Assembly (NCBI GenBank): GCA_964619885.1
Contig: CAZUGA010000001.1
Coordinates: forward strand, 141,907-205,906
DNA: 64,000 bases
Direction of reading: 5' to 3'
Source: CAZUGA01 sp964619885
Lineage (GTDB): Bacteria; Pseudomonadota; Gammaproteobacteria; Methylococcales; UBA1147
Below the pieces are notes generated by a model. The model saw only the letters and a list, made by a program, of their open reading frames with translations, was not told where the DNA came from and did not search any database. Shown piece by piece: positions 28,696-37,388 of this stretch. The position numbers were made by a program, and so were the translations under genes. Position 1 is the first letter of the stretch. Each line of letters opens with the position of its first letter.

Positions 28696-29778
28696 TCAGG
28701 ATGGGTTTTGGGATTGATCCAAAGTGACGACCAGCGAAACCCTGCGGTTTTTTGAACGTCCGGAAACTGTGTCGTTTTTGGCTCGTGGCCTAGTATCGGC
28801 GAAACCAATAGCGCGCAATCGCCCTGGGTTGACCGCTTGCTCGATTAAATAACGTGCCACCGCTGTCGCACGGCCGGAAGCCAATTCCCAGTTGGACGGG
28901 TATAATTCGGTATCGATTGGCACGTTGTCGGTATGACCCTCTATGTCGATCATTCCGGGTTGCTTTCTAAACATCTCGGCCAATTCCCGAAGCAAAGCCA
29001 AACCCTGCGGTTTGAGTTCCGCGCTGCCTACCGCGAATAAAATACTTTCATTGACCTCTAGTCTAATCGCGCCCGCTACCTGATTGATATCTATAAAGCT
29101 GCCCAATCCGTGCGAGCCGATAATGCTTTGGTAGCTCGAAACAGGGTCAGTGTCATCAATAATATTTTTAGACTGCTTGTCAATGCTTGTTTGGGCTACA
29201 TTTGCAGGTTCCAGCGATTTATCTGCGGTATCAAAGTGTTGAGCCTGAATCAGGCTCGCCGTGTTTAAGTCCAAGGGTATGATTAGTTGGTCCAGGATCG
29301 CCGTCTGGATGCCATCAGTCGTGTTGAGTTTAGGCAATGCTATTTGCTCCTGCTGGGCCGGTTTAAGTGTATCCAGCGAGGGCTTAGCAAATATGGCGTG
29401 GGGTACCTTTTTGTGCGGAAAAAGGTAATTTTGTGTAGTACCAGCACGGATGTTTCGCCGTTTTGCGAGATTGGAACCGTTAGCATGTCTGTCGGAAGCT
29501 AAACCGGAAGGCTTGGATAGAGTCTTTGTTTGCTCGACTTTTGGGTTGGCTATACCAGATAAAGTGGGTTCTGCCTTTTGAATCTGATTGTAAGCGAGTA
29601 ACAATACGACCAGTGTTAACATCAAGGTCAGAATATCCACGTAACCGATTAACCAGGATTCGGAATCGTTCGATGCTTCAGAGTCGAATTGATCCCAAGG
29701 ATCGGCTACCATCGCACCTAAAATGGCGGAGTTGTCGGTGTGTTTGAGTGTGTATTCGCTCTTGTTGGAATTGTTCAT
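28696..29778 (-). CDS. motB: flagellar motor stator protein MotB
   Basis: Stator subunit anchored in the inner membrane with a C-terminal OmpA-like peptidoglycan-binding domain. From ATG at 29778 it has 360 residues. The single membrane helix is about 42-64 with the ion-binding aspartate Asp48 in YVDILTLM. A long linker (about 65-230) precedes the OmpA domain with GHTDNVPI and GRSKNRRVSL. The linker is longer than in E. coli MotB. A GTG at 29793 gives five extra residues. It follows motA by 46 bases; no other flagellar genes are here. Confidence 0.9.
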   Translation of the reverse strand: MNNSNKSEYTLKHTDNSAILGAMVADPWDQFDSEASNDSESWLIGYVDILTLMLTLVVLLLAYNQIQKAEPTLSGIANPKVEQTKTLSKPSGLASDRHANGSNLAKRRNIRAGTTQNYLFPHKKVPHAIFAKPSLDTLKPAQQEQIALPKLNTTDGIQTAILDQLIIPLDLNTASLIQAQHFDTADKSLEPANVAQTSIDKQSKNIIDDTDPVSSYQSIIGSHGLGSFIDINQVAGAIRLEVNESILFAVGSAELKPQGLALLRELAEMFRKQPGMIDIEGHTDNVPIDTELYPSNWELASGRATAVARYLIEQAVNPGRLRAIGFADTRPRAKNDTVSGRSKNRRVSLVVTLDQSQNPS

Positions 29779-29824
29779 TAGATCGAGGGGCACTGTGAAA
29801 TCATTGTCGGTCTGCGGTTATTAG

Positions 29825-30649
29825 TTAGCTCGCTGTATTTACCCTTGAGACTGATAGCGTTTTGTCGCCGCTTGTGTCGAATTCTGCTTGATGGTCCGGT
29901 GCATCACCCAGAAAAGCGGTCAAATATTCCTGGATCAATATGGGATGCTTTTTATCGTAAACCATCAAGATGGTTTCAAATTGAACATTTAACCAAGCGT
30001 GGCGGGTTTTTGCCTGGCGTTCCAGCTTGATCGCCATGGGTTTGAACAGAATGTTAGCTGCAATTAAACCGTATACCGTCGTAGTCATCGCGAAGCCCAT
30101 CGTCATTCCAATCTGATCAAGGCCGTTATCGCCCAAGCTGTATAGCATCCTGACCAAGCCAAACAACGTACCTAACATTCCGAATGCGGGCGCAAAAGAG
30201 GCCATGGTCCTTATGATCTGGATTTCACTGAGGTCTTTTTCGCGTAGGGTGCCGATACGCCAGCGCAACAATCGGATGATATCTTCGCGCCCATTTCTAT
30301 CCATGATCAATTCCGCGCCATAACGCAGAATGGGTTCGTTCAATGAATTGATCATACGGTCGGCGATTCTGATGTTACCTCGGCGATACCAGTCGGCGAT
30401 TTGTAGTAGCGCCTTAGAGTCTTCCCAGCCCGAGGCTGGTGAAGCTTTTAACATGCCTGGCAATTGTTTGAATAATGCGTGTACCTTTTCGTAGGACTGG
30501 CTAAGTATGGTCGTCAGTACGGTACCGCCCAAAACGATCAATAACCCGGGAAAATTAAAGAATAACCCGGAATGTTCGGAGCGTAGCATTACGATGCACG
30601 CCCAGACGAAAATACTGAATAGCAACGCATAAACCGAATATCGGATCAT
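29825..30649 (-). CDS. motA: flagellar motor stator protein MotA
   Basis: Ion-channel subunit of the flagellar stator (MotA/TolQ/ExbB superfamily). 274 residues with four membrane segments (about 7-22, 32-50, 150-175 and 185-210). The segment MASFAPAFGMLGTLFGLVRML with its prolines is the diagnostic third helix. GGAG lies 6 bases before the ATG at 30649. Coupling ion (proton or sodium) cannot be settled by eye; the short 274-residue form resembles PomA/MotC-type proteins. First gene of the motA-motB unit. Confidence 0.92.
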   Translation of the reverse strand: MIRYSVYALLFSIFVWACIVMLRSEHSGLFFNFPGLLIVLGGTVLTTILSQSYEKVHALFKQLPGMLKASPASGWEDSKALLQIADWYRRGNIRIADRMINSLNEPILRYGAELIMDRNGREDIIRLLRWRIGTLREKDLSEIQIIRTMASFAPAFGMLGTLFGLVRMLYSLGDNGLDQIGMTMGFAMTTTVYGLIAANILFKPMAIKLERQAKTRHAWLNVQFETILMVYDKKHPILIQEYLTAFLGDAPDHQAEFDTSGDKTLSVSRVNTAS

Positions 30650-30971
30650 AATGTCTCCATAAGTGAAAATTATCGGTGTTAATCAAGGTTTCTGGCATTG
30701 GAGCAAAAGCTGGGCCAATCACACGAGTGATAGCAATTAATCTCTAACATTATGAAAATTAGAGTAAAATTTTTATTTTTTTGAATTTCTGCACTTCCAT
30801 GCTTTTGATAAAGTGGCAAATTATTGCCACAGCGTAGTATCGAAGCCCAGACTTTTTGGATTTGCAAACGCGTTGTGGCCTAAAGGTTTGGGTGCTTGAT
30901 TGAAACTAGCCTTGAGATTTCCTATGCTGTAGCCTTTATCGCTAATCAGGTTAACGTATTGATACCGGGAT
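30650..30971. other. gene-free stretch between motA and moaD
   Basis: About 320 AT-rich bases between divergent genes, expected to hold both promoters. The ORF on the minus strand at 30821-31030 is a shadow that overlaps moaD. Nothing else recognised. Confidence 0.4.
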
Positions 30972-31208
30972 ATGGCCATACATGTACGATTTTTTGCAAG
31001 TTTGCGTGAGCAAATGGGTGCTTCCGACAAAGAGATTTCGTCTGACGGAATTTTGACGGTTACGGATGTTTGGGCAAGTGTGTCTGATCGGCCGCTACCC
31101 GATTCGATTTTGTACGCGGTGAATATGGATTACGCCGAATCCATGACTGCGGTTAAAGATGGTGATGAAGTTGCATTTTTTCCACCGGTAACAGGGGGTG
31201 GTGTATGA
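30972..31208 (+). CDS. moaD: molybdopterin synthase sulfur-carrier subunit
   Basis: Ubiquitin-like carrier whose C-terminal glycine is thiocarboxylated to deliver sulfur to cyclic pyranopterin. 78 residues with the family start VRFFASLREQMG and end VAFFPPVTGG. After the expected Gly-Gly there are two more residues, Gly-Val, before the stop, so the active glycine would not be C-terminal unless trimmed. The stop TGA overlaps the ATG of moaE (ATGA), so the two subunits are translationally coupled. Confidence 0.9.
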   Translation: MAIHVRFFASLREQMGASDKEISSDGILTVTDVWASVSDRPLPDSILYAVNMDYAESMTAVKDGDEVAFFPPVTGGGV

Positions 31209-31642
31209 AAATTGTACTATTGAAATCCAAACTGGATCCGTGGAAGGAGATTGTAGATTACCAGCGGAGCATAGAAGCTCACCATGGTAAATTTGGGGCG
31301 ACGGCGAGTTTTGTCGGAACAATGCGCGATTTTAACGAGGGGGATTGCGTCGTCGATATGACTTTGGAGCATTATCCGGGGATGACGGAGCGCCATTTGC
31401 AGAAAATCGTGGAAAGCGCCGAGCAAAAATGGCAGATTTTGGATGTCCTGGTCGTACACCGTATTGGCGCGCTCCGGCCCAACGATCCCATCGTTGTGGT
31501 TGCGGTGTGGTCCAGTCATCGGGGTGCCGCGTTTGATGCTTGCCGGTTTGTCATGGAACAGCTGAAAAGCAAAGCGCCTTTTTGGAAAAAAGAATCTCTT
31601 CAGCAGGGGGGCCGCTGGGTTGAAAACAACACAGCAGGCTAG
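31205..31642 (+). CDS. moaE: molybdopterin synthase catalytic subunit
   Basis: Binds cyclic pyranopterin and, with thiocarboxylated MoaD, forms molybdopterin. 145 residues with GATASFVGTMRDFNEGD, LEHYPGMTERHL, VVHRIGALRPND, SSHRGAAFDACRFVMEQLKS (as separate conserved parts) and the catalytic lysine motif KAPFWKKE near 124-131. Starts inside the last codons of moaD. Confidence 0.95.
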   Translation: MKIVLLKSKLDPWKEIVDYQRSIEAHHGKFGATASFVGTMRDFNEGDCVVDMTLEHYPGMTERHLQKIVESAEQKWQILDVLVVHRIGALRPNDPIVVVAVWSSHRGAAFDACRFVMEQLKSKAPFWKKESLQQGGRWVENNTAG

Positions 31643-31680
31643 CGGGAAAACTTATCGACTAACCTGGGTGACGCTAGTTT

Positions 31681-32877
31681 TTACTGATCAAACTCTAGCA
31701 CTAAGTGGGTTGGAAACGGACCCGGTCCAGAATTGGTCATGATTCCGGCATCGCCCGGTGCGCGTCTTAATCCGGGTTGTTTGAGTACAGATTTAACAAT
31801 GCCCGGTATTTGTACCGCATTTATATATTTTCCAAAACAACTGTGCAGGCTATATCCGAAATGCATGTAGTGATAATCGGGCCGGTCGAGGCGGAATGTT
31901 TTGGCTTGATTGATTTTACGGTGGTCCATCATCGCCGACTGGGTCGCGGCTAATACGTTAGTTCCTTTAGGAATTTTAGCGCGTCGCAATGTGCCTTTGG
32001 CGACGATATAGTCTTCCACGCAAATTCGTTGTATGCCTGCAGCGAACGGTTTCAGGCGCAGCGTTTCCAATACATATCGATAAATCAACGGATTATTATT
32101 CGAGAGTGCCGCAGTTTGCGCTTCGGCTAACAAGTCTGGATTATCCAGTAGATAATTGAGCACATCGGCGGCGCATTTGGATGTTGTAGGAATGGCTCCG
32201 GTAATCAGGCCAATCAAATTGTTCCTTATATCCAGATCGCTCATCCCCGGCAGATTTGAATCCTGCAGAATCAAACATCGTTCCAGTACATCGTCACAGC
32301 CTCCACGCTGGCGTTTGCGGTCGGCGATGGTTTGATCGAGGTATTCGCGAACCGTCGTGGCGACTTTCAGTGCTGCTTTTTCCAATGCGGGATCATCCGG
32401 ATAAAACAAGTAGGCGAACAGCGATGTCGCAGCGTCGGTAAATTCGTTCTGATCCCACCCAGGAGCACCAAAATACTCTCCAACCAACGCGGTGGGTACC
32501 ACGCGGGTCAATTCATGGACGATATCAATCCGGCCGGATGATTTCGACAATAGCTCTTCGCTGGTTTTTTCAATAAAAGGTACGATTTTATCTGGGATAT
32601 CATCTCTTCGAACCGTCAGCCGCATGTTGGATACATCGCGTGTATAAGTCGGGGTTTCCTGCATACCTAAGAAGAAGTTACTTCCGTTGGTTACCTTTTC
32701 CATCTTTTCCGCGTAGGGTACGTGAAATACGTCATTTCTCGACAATACTTCCTGCACGTCGTCAAAGCAGGTGATCAGGGCTTGCCCCTTGATTACCAGG
32801 TTGGGTTTGAACCAACGTAATACGGAAAAGACCAGATCGAGATTATTTAGCAGCCAGCTCTTTATTTTGTCAGCCAT
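31681..32877 (-). CDS. cytochrome P450 with atypical I-helix
   Basis: 398-residue soluble b-type haem-thiolate protein. The haem-binding loop FGYSLHSCFG places the ligand at Cys347, and the K-helix ExxR is Glu271-Arg274 (ETLR). The I-helix, normally (A/G)Gx(D/E)T(T/S), reads TGAIPTTS at 226-233: Pro230 stands where the oxygen-activating acid belongs. This suggests a peroxide-dependent or isomerase-type reaction rather than a classical monooxygenase. AAGGAG is 8 bases before the ATG. It is the last gene of a four-gene operon behind a DyP peroxidase; no ferredoxin or reductase gene is nearby, which fits that idea. Substrate unknown. Confidence 0.9.
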   Translation of the reverse strand: MADKIKSWLLNNLDLVFSVLRWFKPNLVIKGQALITCFDDVQEVLSRNDVFHVPYAEKMEKVTNGSNFFLGMQETPTYTRDVSNMRLTVRRDDIPDKIVPFIEKTSEELLSKSSGRIDIVHELTRVVPTALVGEYFGAPGWDQNEFTDAATSLFAYLFYPDDPALEKAALKVATTVREYLDQTIADRKRQRGGCDDVLERCLILQDSNLPGMSDLDIRNNLIGLITGAIPTTSKCAADVLNYLLDNPDLLAEAQTAALSNNNPLIYRYVLETLRLKPFAAGIQRICVEDYIVAKGTLRRAKIPKGTNVLAATQSAMMDHRKINQAKTFRLDRPDYHYMHFGYSLHSCFGKYINAVQIPGIVKSVLKQPGLRRAPGDAGIMTNSGPGPFPTHLVLEFDQ

Positions 32878-32951
32878 GATTCAATCTCCTTGCAAAAGCG
32901 GGTTTACTTCTAATGTAATTCTATTGATTACTGATTTGATCCAAGTAAATG

Positions 32952-34466
32952 CTAGGTGGGATCAACGATCCCTTTGGCGATCAATTTTAGCGCTGTCATA
33001 CTTGGGATGAAAAAATAATCGCCCCCACGGGTTTCGACCAATCGTGGAATATTCGTTACGAAATGAGGCGGTTTCTCGGAGTTTTTTACAACCTGCAGCA
33101 CCACTTTGCTTGGGCATTGATCGTTATGATTACCGAGTAAGGCTTCCTTGTCGTTACCCTCTTTGAAATCGTTGGCGTAATTGATCCATTGCTGTTGTAC
33201 GAATTCAAATTGACGTTCAATATCTGCATTAATCACCATAAAGATAATTCCGTGGTTACCGTCATCACGCGTCTTATCTTCGACTTTGCCATAGGGTAGT
33301 CCGCGTCGTAGCATTCGTCTTCTATCGACTAGCGCTCCCGGTCTTTCGAAGGCCCCGGATTCGCCGAATTCAAGTGAGCCCCGCGGGTTGATTCTTCTGA
33401 CATGGGCGCTCAACGGGCATTTTGCGCCATCGATGTCATCGTTAAAATTGTAATCGCTCAGCATTGCATCTTTTTCTTCTTTGTTGGATGCCTTAAACTT
33501 TTTATCCCACGCCTGTTTGCTTATTTTATCCGGTGCATCGACAACTGGAGCGCCATTATCGGCCCAACGGCCTGCAAGCTTGGCCGCTAGCAGATCTTTG
33601 CCGCCTGGAAAACTCTTGCTTTGTTCGTCCAATAACGTATTGAATGCGCTTACGTTTTCGTGGAGTTTTCTATACACCATAAAGGTGCTGTTACGTGACA
33701 ATAAATTGGGTATAGGTGCTTGTGGGTATTCTTGCGCCTCATCGGGATGTCCTAGGATAAACTCGCCGGTAGCGAGCGGTTGCCAGCTTCCATCCCGCAT
33801 CAGCTTGCCTCGTCCTTTTACACGCCACGGTGGTAGGTTTTGGCCTTCAAACACTGGGTCGCTGATCCCATCGGTAAAGCCAAAATGTTCCTGTGGTTTG
33901 GGCTTCCCTTGATCGTCATAGATGACGCTGGCATCCTGAAAGCTCAAGTTTTTCTTATTGCCTGGACCGCGGTGCCCAGAGAGCAGAACAATCCCCTTTG
34001 CAGATTTTCTAAGCAATCCGTGTATCCATTTATAACGATCCTCTATGTCTTCGAGACTCCGCCCGTTGATCGAAACCCATATATGGACCTCTTGATTTTG
34101 CCATATTGGATCCCAATTTTCCGGCGCGCTGGGTCCATCGTCACCCAAAATATCCATTCTGGCCTGCATACCCATGATGAATTCTTGAGGAAATCCCCTC
34201 AATGAAGCGGTGGGTAATTCCAATGCGACGAGGCCTTTATAAGTGAAGCCAATATTTGTCGTCGCGTTTGGTTTTTCCAATGGGTTGGGGCCGATCCCCC
34301 AAGTTACTGATGTGGTAATTTTTTCTGAGATTGCGCCAACAAATTCTCGGCCGCTGTCAGCGTCATCGATACGCAAAAATAGATAGCGAGCCTTGGGGAA
34401 CCCGCGCTGTCCGTAGGCGCGAACAATATTACCCTGTATGTCGGATAAATCTAATTCAACGGTCAT
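32952..34466 (-). CDS. DyP-type haem peroxidase, long form
   Basis: 504-residue peroxidase of the dye-decolorising family. It shows the distal motif GFTDG at 196-200 (with the catalytic Asp), the proximal haem ligand His355 in CPLSAHVRRINPR and the distal arginine in RMLRRGLPYG (387/388). It is longer than the encapsulin-loaded bacterial forms (about 300-350), with inserts around 270-345, and has no Tat signal or encapsulin targeting tail that I can see, so it should be cytoplasmic. AGGAG precedes the ATG at 34466. It lies between two related proteins of unknown function and a P450. Confidence 0.92.
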   Translation of the reverse strand: MTVELDLSDIQGNIVRAYGQRGFPKARYLFLRIDDADSGREFVGAISEKITTSVTWGIGPNPLEKPNATTNIGFTYKGLVALELPTASLRGFPQEFIMGMQARMDILGDDGPSAPENWDPIWQNQEVHIWVSINGRSLEDIEDRYKWIHGLLRKSAKGIVLLSGHRGPGNKKNLSFQDASVIYDDQGKPKPQEHFGFTDGISDPVFEGQNLPPWRVKGRGKLMRDGSWQPLATGEFILGHPDEAQEYPQAPIPNLLSRNSTFMVYRKLHENVSAFNTLLDEQSKSFPGGKDLLAAKLAGRWADNGAPVVDAPDKISKQAWDKKFKASNKEEKDAMLSDYNFNDDIDGAKCPLSAHVRRINPRGSLEFGESGAFERPGALVDRRRMLRRGLPYGKVEDKTRDDGNHGIIFMVINADIERQFEFVQQQWINYANDFKEGNDKEALLGNHNDQCPSKVVLQVVKNSEKPPHFVTNIPRLVETRGGDYFFIPSMTALKLIAKGIVDPT

Positions 34467-34478
34467 ATTGTAAATCTC

Positions 34479-35183
34479 CTATTGATGGCACAGGGTTGCT
34501 TGCCCGGCCTGCCAAGAGGGTTCGGCCAGATTGTTGGGCTGAACGCGCTGGACAAATTCCTTGAACGACTTTTGTAGGTCTGCAGCCGCCATGCCTTGAT
34601 GATGAACAGCAAACTTGGTGAATTCCTGCTTCAGATATAGTGCCTTCAGTTGCTCGACGAGAGAATCATCGGTGGATCCAACGAAAAATAGAGACGTTGT
34701 AAGCTGGCAGTCTTCTATATACTCTATGAAGGTCTCTTCGTTTTTTACGCGGTCGAAAGCAACGCAGTTTTCCCAAACACTCCGGATTTCGTCGGTAATG
34801 CTTAACCACATGTTTTTCAAGTAGGTTTTCGAGTCTCCGGGAACCGGAGTATGAAAATTCGTTGAAAAGACCAAATATTTGGATTTTAGGTGATCTTCTT
34901 TAGGTAGCGTGGAAAACTTATACTTGTCTGAAATATTTGACAAAACCGAATAAAGTGTACTGCCGAAATTACAACCAGGTTTCGATTCTAAAACCACATC
35001 GTCCAAAACAAATAGCCTGCATAGGTAGGTTTCGGGTATCTTGGCCATAGGGCTGATGTTATTTAATCCCCAATTTTGCAGTTGATTGCGCAATCGGTCG
35101 GCGTACGAGACGCCAGCGATGTGCCCATTCTTAATCGGTGATAGGATCGTTAAGCCATAGGCATTTCCGCTTTGGTTCGCCAT
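34479..35183 (-). CDS. hypothetical protein, paralogue of the upstream gene (gene B)
   Basis: 234 residues. The N-terminus GNAYGLTILSPIK parallels GKAYAMNVITPIR of the upstream protein. A strand KYLVFSTNF at 103-110 parallels YMLFSSNF there, and the segment FIEYIEDCQLTTSLFF near 152 parallels FHDYIRHNQIDTDHFY. The two are therefore paralogues, probably built on ferredoxin-like alpha/beta folds like the DyP barrel; the fold is inference. GGGAG lies 6 bases before the ATG, and 12 bases separate its stop from the DyP gene. No catalytic signature recognised. I recall similar proteins next to DyP peroxidases in other bacteria but cannot name the family. Confidence 0.75.
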   Translation of the reverse strand: MANQSGNAYGLTILSPIKNGHIAGVSYADRLRNQLQNWGLNNISPMAKIPETYLCRLFVLDDVVLESKPGCNFGSTLYSVLSNISDKYKFSTLPKEDHLKSKYLVFSTNFHTPVPGDSKTYLKNMWLSITDEIRSVWENCVAFDRVKNEETFIEYIEDCQLTTSLFFVGSTDDSLVEQLKALYLKQEFTKFAVHHQGMAAADLQKSFKEFVQRVQPNNLAEPSWQAGQATLCHQ

Positions 35184-35208
35184 CGGTTGACTCCCAGAAT
35201 TGAAATTA

Positions 35209-35853
35209 TTAGTGGGCCGTTTCCAAGCGGCGTTGTTTTACGGCATCCGCCGCCATACTTACTATTGGTGTCGGATTCATGCTGCCAAAATCATGTTGTA
35301 AGCTAACCAATAATGCATTGTATTGGCTTAGAAATTCGTCCGGATTCGCATTTAGAATGTCGGAATTGCAAAAGTCCACCAGTTCTTTTTTAAGGTGTTT
35401 GGCGGATTTAACATCGTTGCTGCTGGCTAACGGATAGGCGTCGTAGAAATGGTCCGTATCGATTTGATTGTGCCGAATATAATCGTGAAAAGGTGTTAGC
35501 GGTACCGAATTGGGGTAGCGAATATTCCATTTCCAGAACAAGTCCAATCCCTTGGGAATAGCGAAAGTAAAAGAGTCGACATATTGATCCCAACTGCCGT
35601 TGAAATTGCTGGAAAATAGCATATATGCGTAGTTGAGTTCTTCCTTGGGTTGGCTGTCATGCAAATGGGGGAATTGATTTCTTCCCACGATTGTCCATCG
35701 TGCGTAATGAATCAGAGATAGAGTTTGCAAGCCCTTTAGTACACCGGGCAGACGAGTTGCCGCCCAAAAAATCATTTTATTGATCCCTGTCATATACCAG
35801 CGGATTGGGGTAATAACATTCATTGCGTAGGCTTTTCCTGCGATATTCGACAT
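35209..35853 (-). CDS. hypothetical protein, first gene of the DyP-P450 operon (gene A)
   Basis: 214 residues, function unknown. Besides the segments shared with the next gene it has the motif LFSSNFNGSWDQYVDSF (79-95), which looks like a conserved core strand-turn-helix, and HYARWTIVGR before it. The region around residues 20-45 is hydrophobic-basic and could touch a membrane. AAGGAGG stands 5 bases before the ATG at 35853, the best ribosome-binding site of the operon. Stop-to-start distance to gene B is 25 bases. Role in peroxide chemistry or substrate supply is inference from the operon. Confidence 0.75.
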   Translation of the reverse strand: MSNIAGKAYAMNVITPIRWYMTGINKMIFWAATRLPGVLKGLQTLSLIHYARWTIVGRNQFPHLHDSQPKEELNYAYMLFSSNFNGSWDQYVDSFTFAIPKGLDLFWKWNIRYPNSVPLTPFHDYIRHNQIDTDHFYDAYPLASSNDVKSAKHLKKELVDFCNSDILNANPDEFLSQYNALLVSLQHDFGSMNPTPIVSMAADAVKQRRLETAH

Positions 35854-35887
35854 AACTCCTCCTTAGTAACGATCCGAATACCAGATT

Positions 35888-35917
35888 AAAATACACGATC
35901 TTGAGAAGAAAGATCAA
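35888..35917 (-). promoter_or_regulatory. candidate promoter of the DyP-P450 operon
   Basis: On the minus strand TTGATC (35917-35912) and TATTTT (35893-35888) are separated by 18 bases, about 35 bases before the ATG of gene A. Each box matches the sigma-70 consensus at four of six positions. An inverted GATC pair lies in the spacer. Confidence 0.35.
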
Positions 35918-36509
35918 ACTTTAACGGTGTTTCGGATAAATTGATTTAGCGCAAAAATGCCGTGATGTCGGCTGGTTTTGGAGTGTTCTCGGTGAACTGC
36001 AGGAATGCTTCCGCTGTTGGCGTTGATGGTTGTTTGGGATTGGTTCTGATTTTATGCGTTGTCCCGGCGTCATACCTCAATCTATCGTAAGGTGACGATT
36101 GGCCACGTACTCTCCCAAATTCAGATGAGTTGAAGCTTGAGTTTTGCCAGGAACATAAATAGATACATGAGGAGACATATCCCCAAAATGTGCAATCCTA
36201 GTTTGAACAAACCTTTTAACAGGGGCATCATTATTGTTTTTTTATTGTTCTTATTTGTCGGGATCGTGATGTTAATGCGCATTGTGCCATGTTGAGATTT
36301 GCCAGTATAGAGCGTTTTGAACGGAACAGGTCGATACGAATAAAAAATTGGCGTAGTTAGACGCTTACTTGAGCAATCGATGTACGCGACCAATGATTTG
36401 ATCACTGGAATTTCCAAATTAACATTGCTATTGTTCGGCGTCGTGTATCAACCCTTGATCACTGGGTATCAAGAACAACAAAATCTTTCAGGTCGCAGGA
36501 ATTTAAACG
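35918..36509. other. gene-poor stretch upstream of the operon
   Basis: About 590 bases between divergent units. A minus-strand ORF at 36121-36417 ends in a hydrophobic stretch (KLGLHILGICLLMYLFMFLAK) and could encode a tiny membrane peptide from a late ATG. It lacks a ribosome-binding site, so I leave it uncalled. Nothing else recognised. Confidence 0.35.
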
Positions 36510-37331
36510 ATGCATAGTGGACCATTGAACAAAATGAAAACCGAGTTGGACTCGCCGGTCAATTATAGTTTTGTATTGGCTGATCGGTTAGTTCCGGTAA
36601 ATCCGTTGATTGGCTCTCCGCTAAGTTTGCAATTTACCGGTGAAATTGCGTGTATACATTGTGGCCGGAAAATCAAAAAAAGCTTTAATCAAGGCTATTG
36701 TTACCCGTGTTTTACATCGTTGGCCCAGTGCGATATGTGTATTGTCAGACCCGAGCAATGTCACTTCGATCTAGGTACGTGCCGTGAACCGGAGTGGGGC
36801 TTAGGCCATTGCATGCGGGATCACTATGTCTACCTGGCCAATTCTTCGGGTATAAAGGTCGGGATAACCCGCGCGACACAAATTCCAACCCGTTGGATTG
36901 ATCAGGGTGCGACGCAAGCTTTGGCTATTTTTAGAGTGAGTTCTCGATTGCAGGCTGGTTTAATTGAAGTTGCGCTGAAAGAACATGTAAGTGACCGGAC
37001 CAGCTGGCAAAAAATGTTGAAAGGTACCGCCGAAGAGGTTGATATGATGAAATCTCGCAATGAGCTATTGTCGCGTTGTCGTACCCAAATCGATGAAATT
37101 TCGAAAAGGTTCGGCGAAGATGCGATAGAAATCCTGGAAGATTCGCAGATGACGCAAATTGAATACCCAGTGTTACAGTATCCGGCGAAGGTTAAATCTT
37201 TCAATTTTGACAAAACAGCAAAGATATCCGGTGTTTTACACGGGATTAAGGGTCAATATTTGATATTCGACAGCGGTGTTATCAATATTCGGAAGTTTGG
37301 GGGATATACGGTAGAAGTGGTGCCGGGTTGA
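36510..37331 (+). CDS. DUF2797 protein with zinc-ribbon and GIY-YIG-like segment
   Basis: 273 residues. Cysteine pairs IHCGR, YCYPC and CDMC (about 48-77) suggest a zinc-binding ribbon. The following HYVYLANSSGIKVGITR with TRWIDQGA resembles the core of GIY-YIG domains, although the nuclease residues are not clearly complete. I recognise the arrangement as DUF2797, whose function is unknown. AGGA lies 9 bases before the ATG. Monocistronic; the PuuD-like gene converges on it. Confidence 0.75.
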   Translation: MHSGPLNKMKTELDSPVNYSFVLADRLVPVNPLIGSPLSLQFTGEIACIHCGRKIKKSFNQGYCYPCFTSLAQCDMCIVRPEQCHFDLGTCREPEWGLGHCMRDHYVYLANSSGIKVGITRATQIPTRWIDQGATQALAIFRVSSRLQAGLIEVALKEHVSDRTSWQKMLKGTAEEVDMMKSRNELLSRCRTQIDEISKRFGEDAIEILEDSQMTQIEYPVLQYPAKVKSFNFDKTAKISGVLHGIKGQYLIFDSGVINIRKFGGYTVEVVPG

Positions 37332-37388
37332 ATACTTATATAGCGCGGTGAATATGGGCTGCAATTGCAGCCCATATTCTATGTTGGC

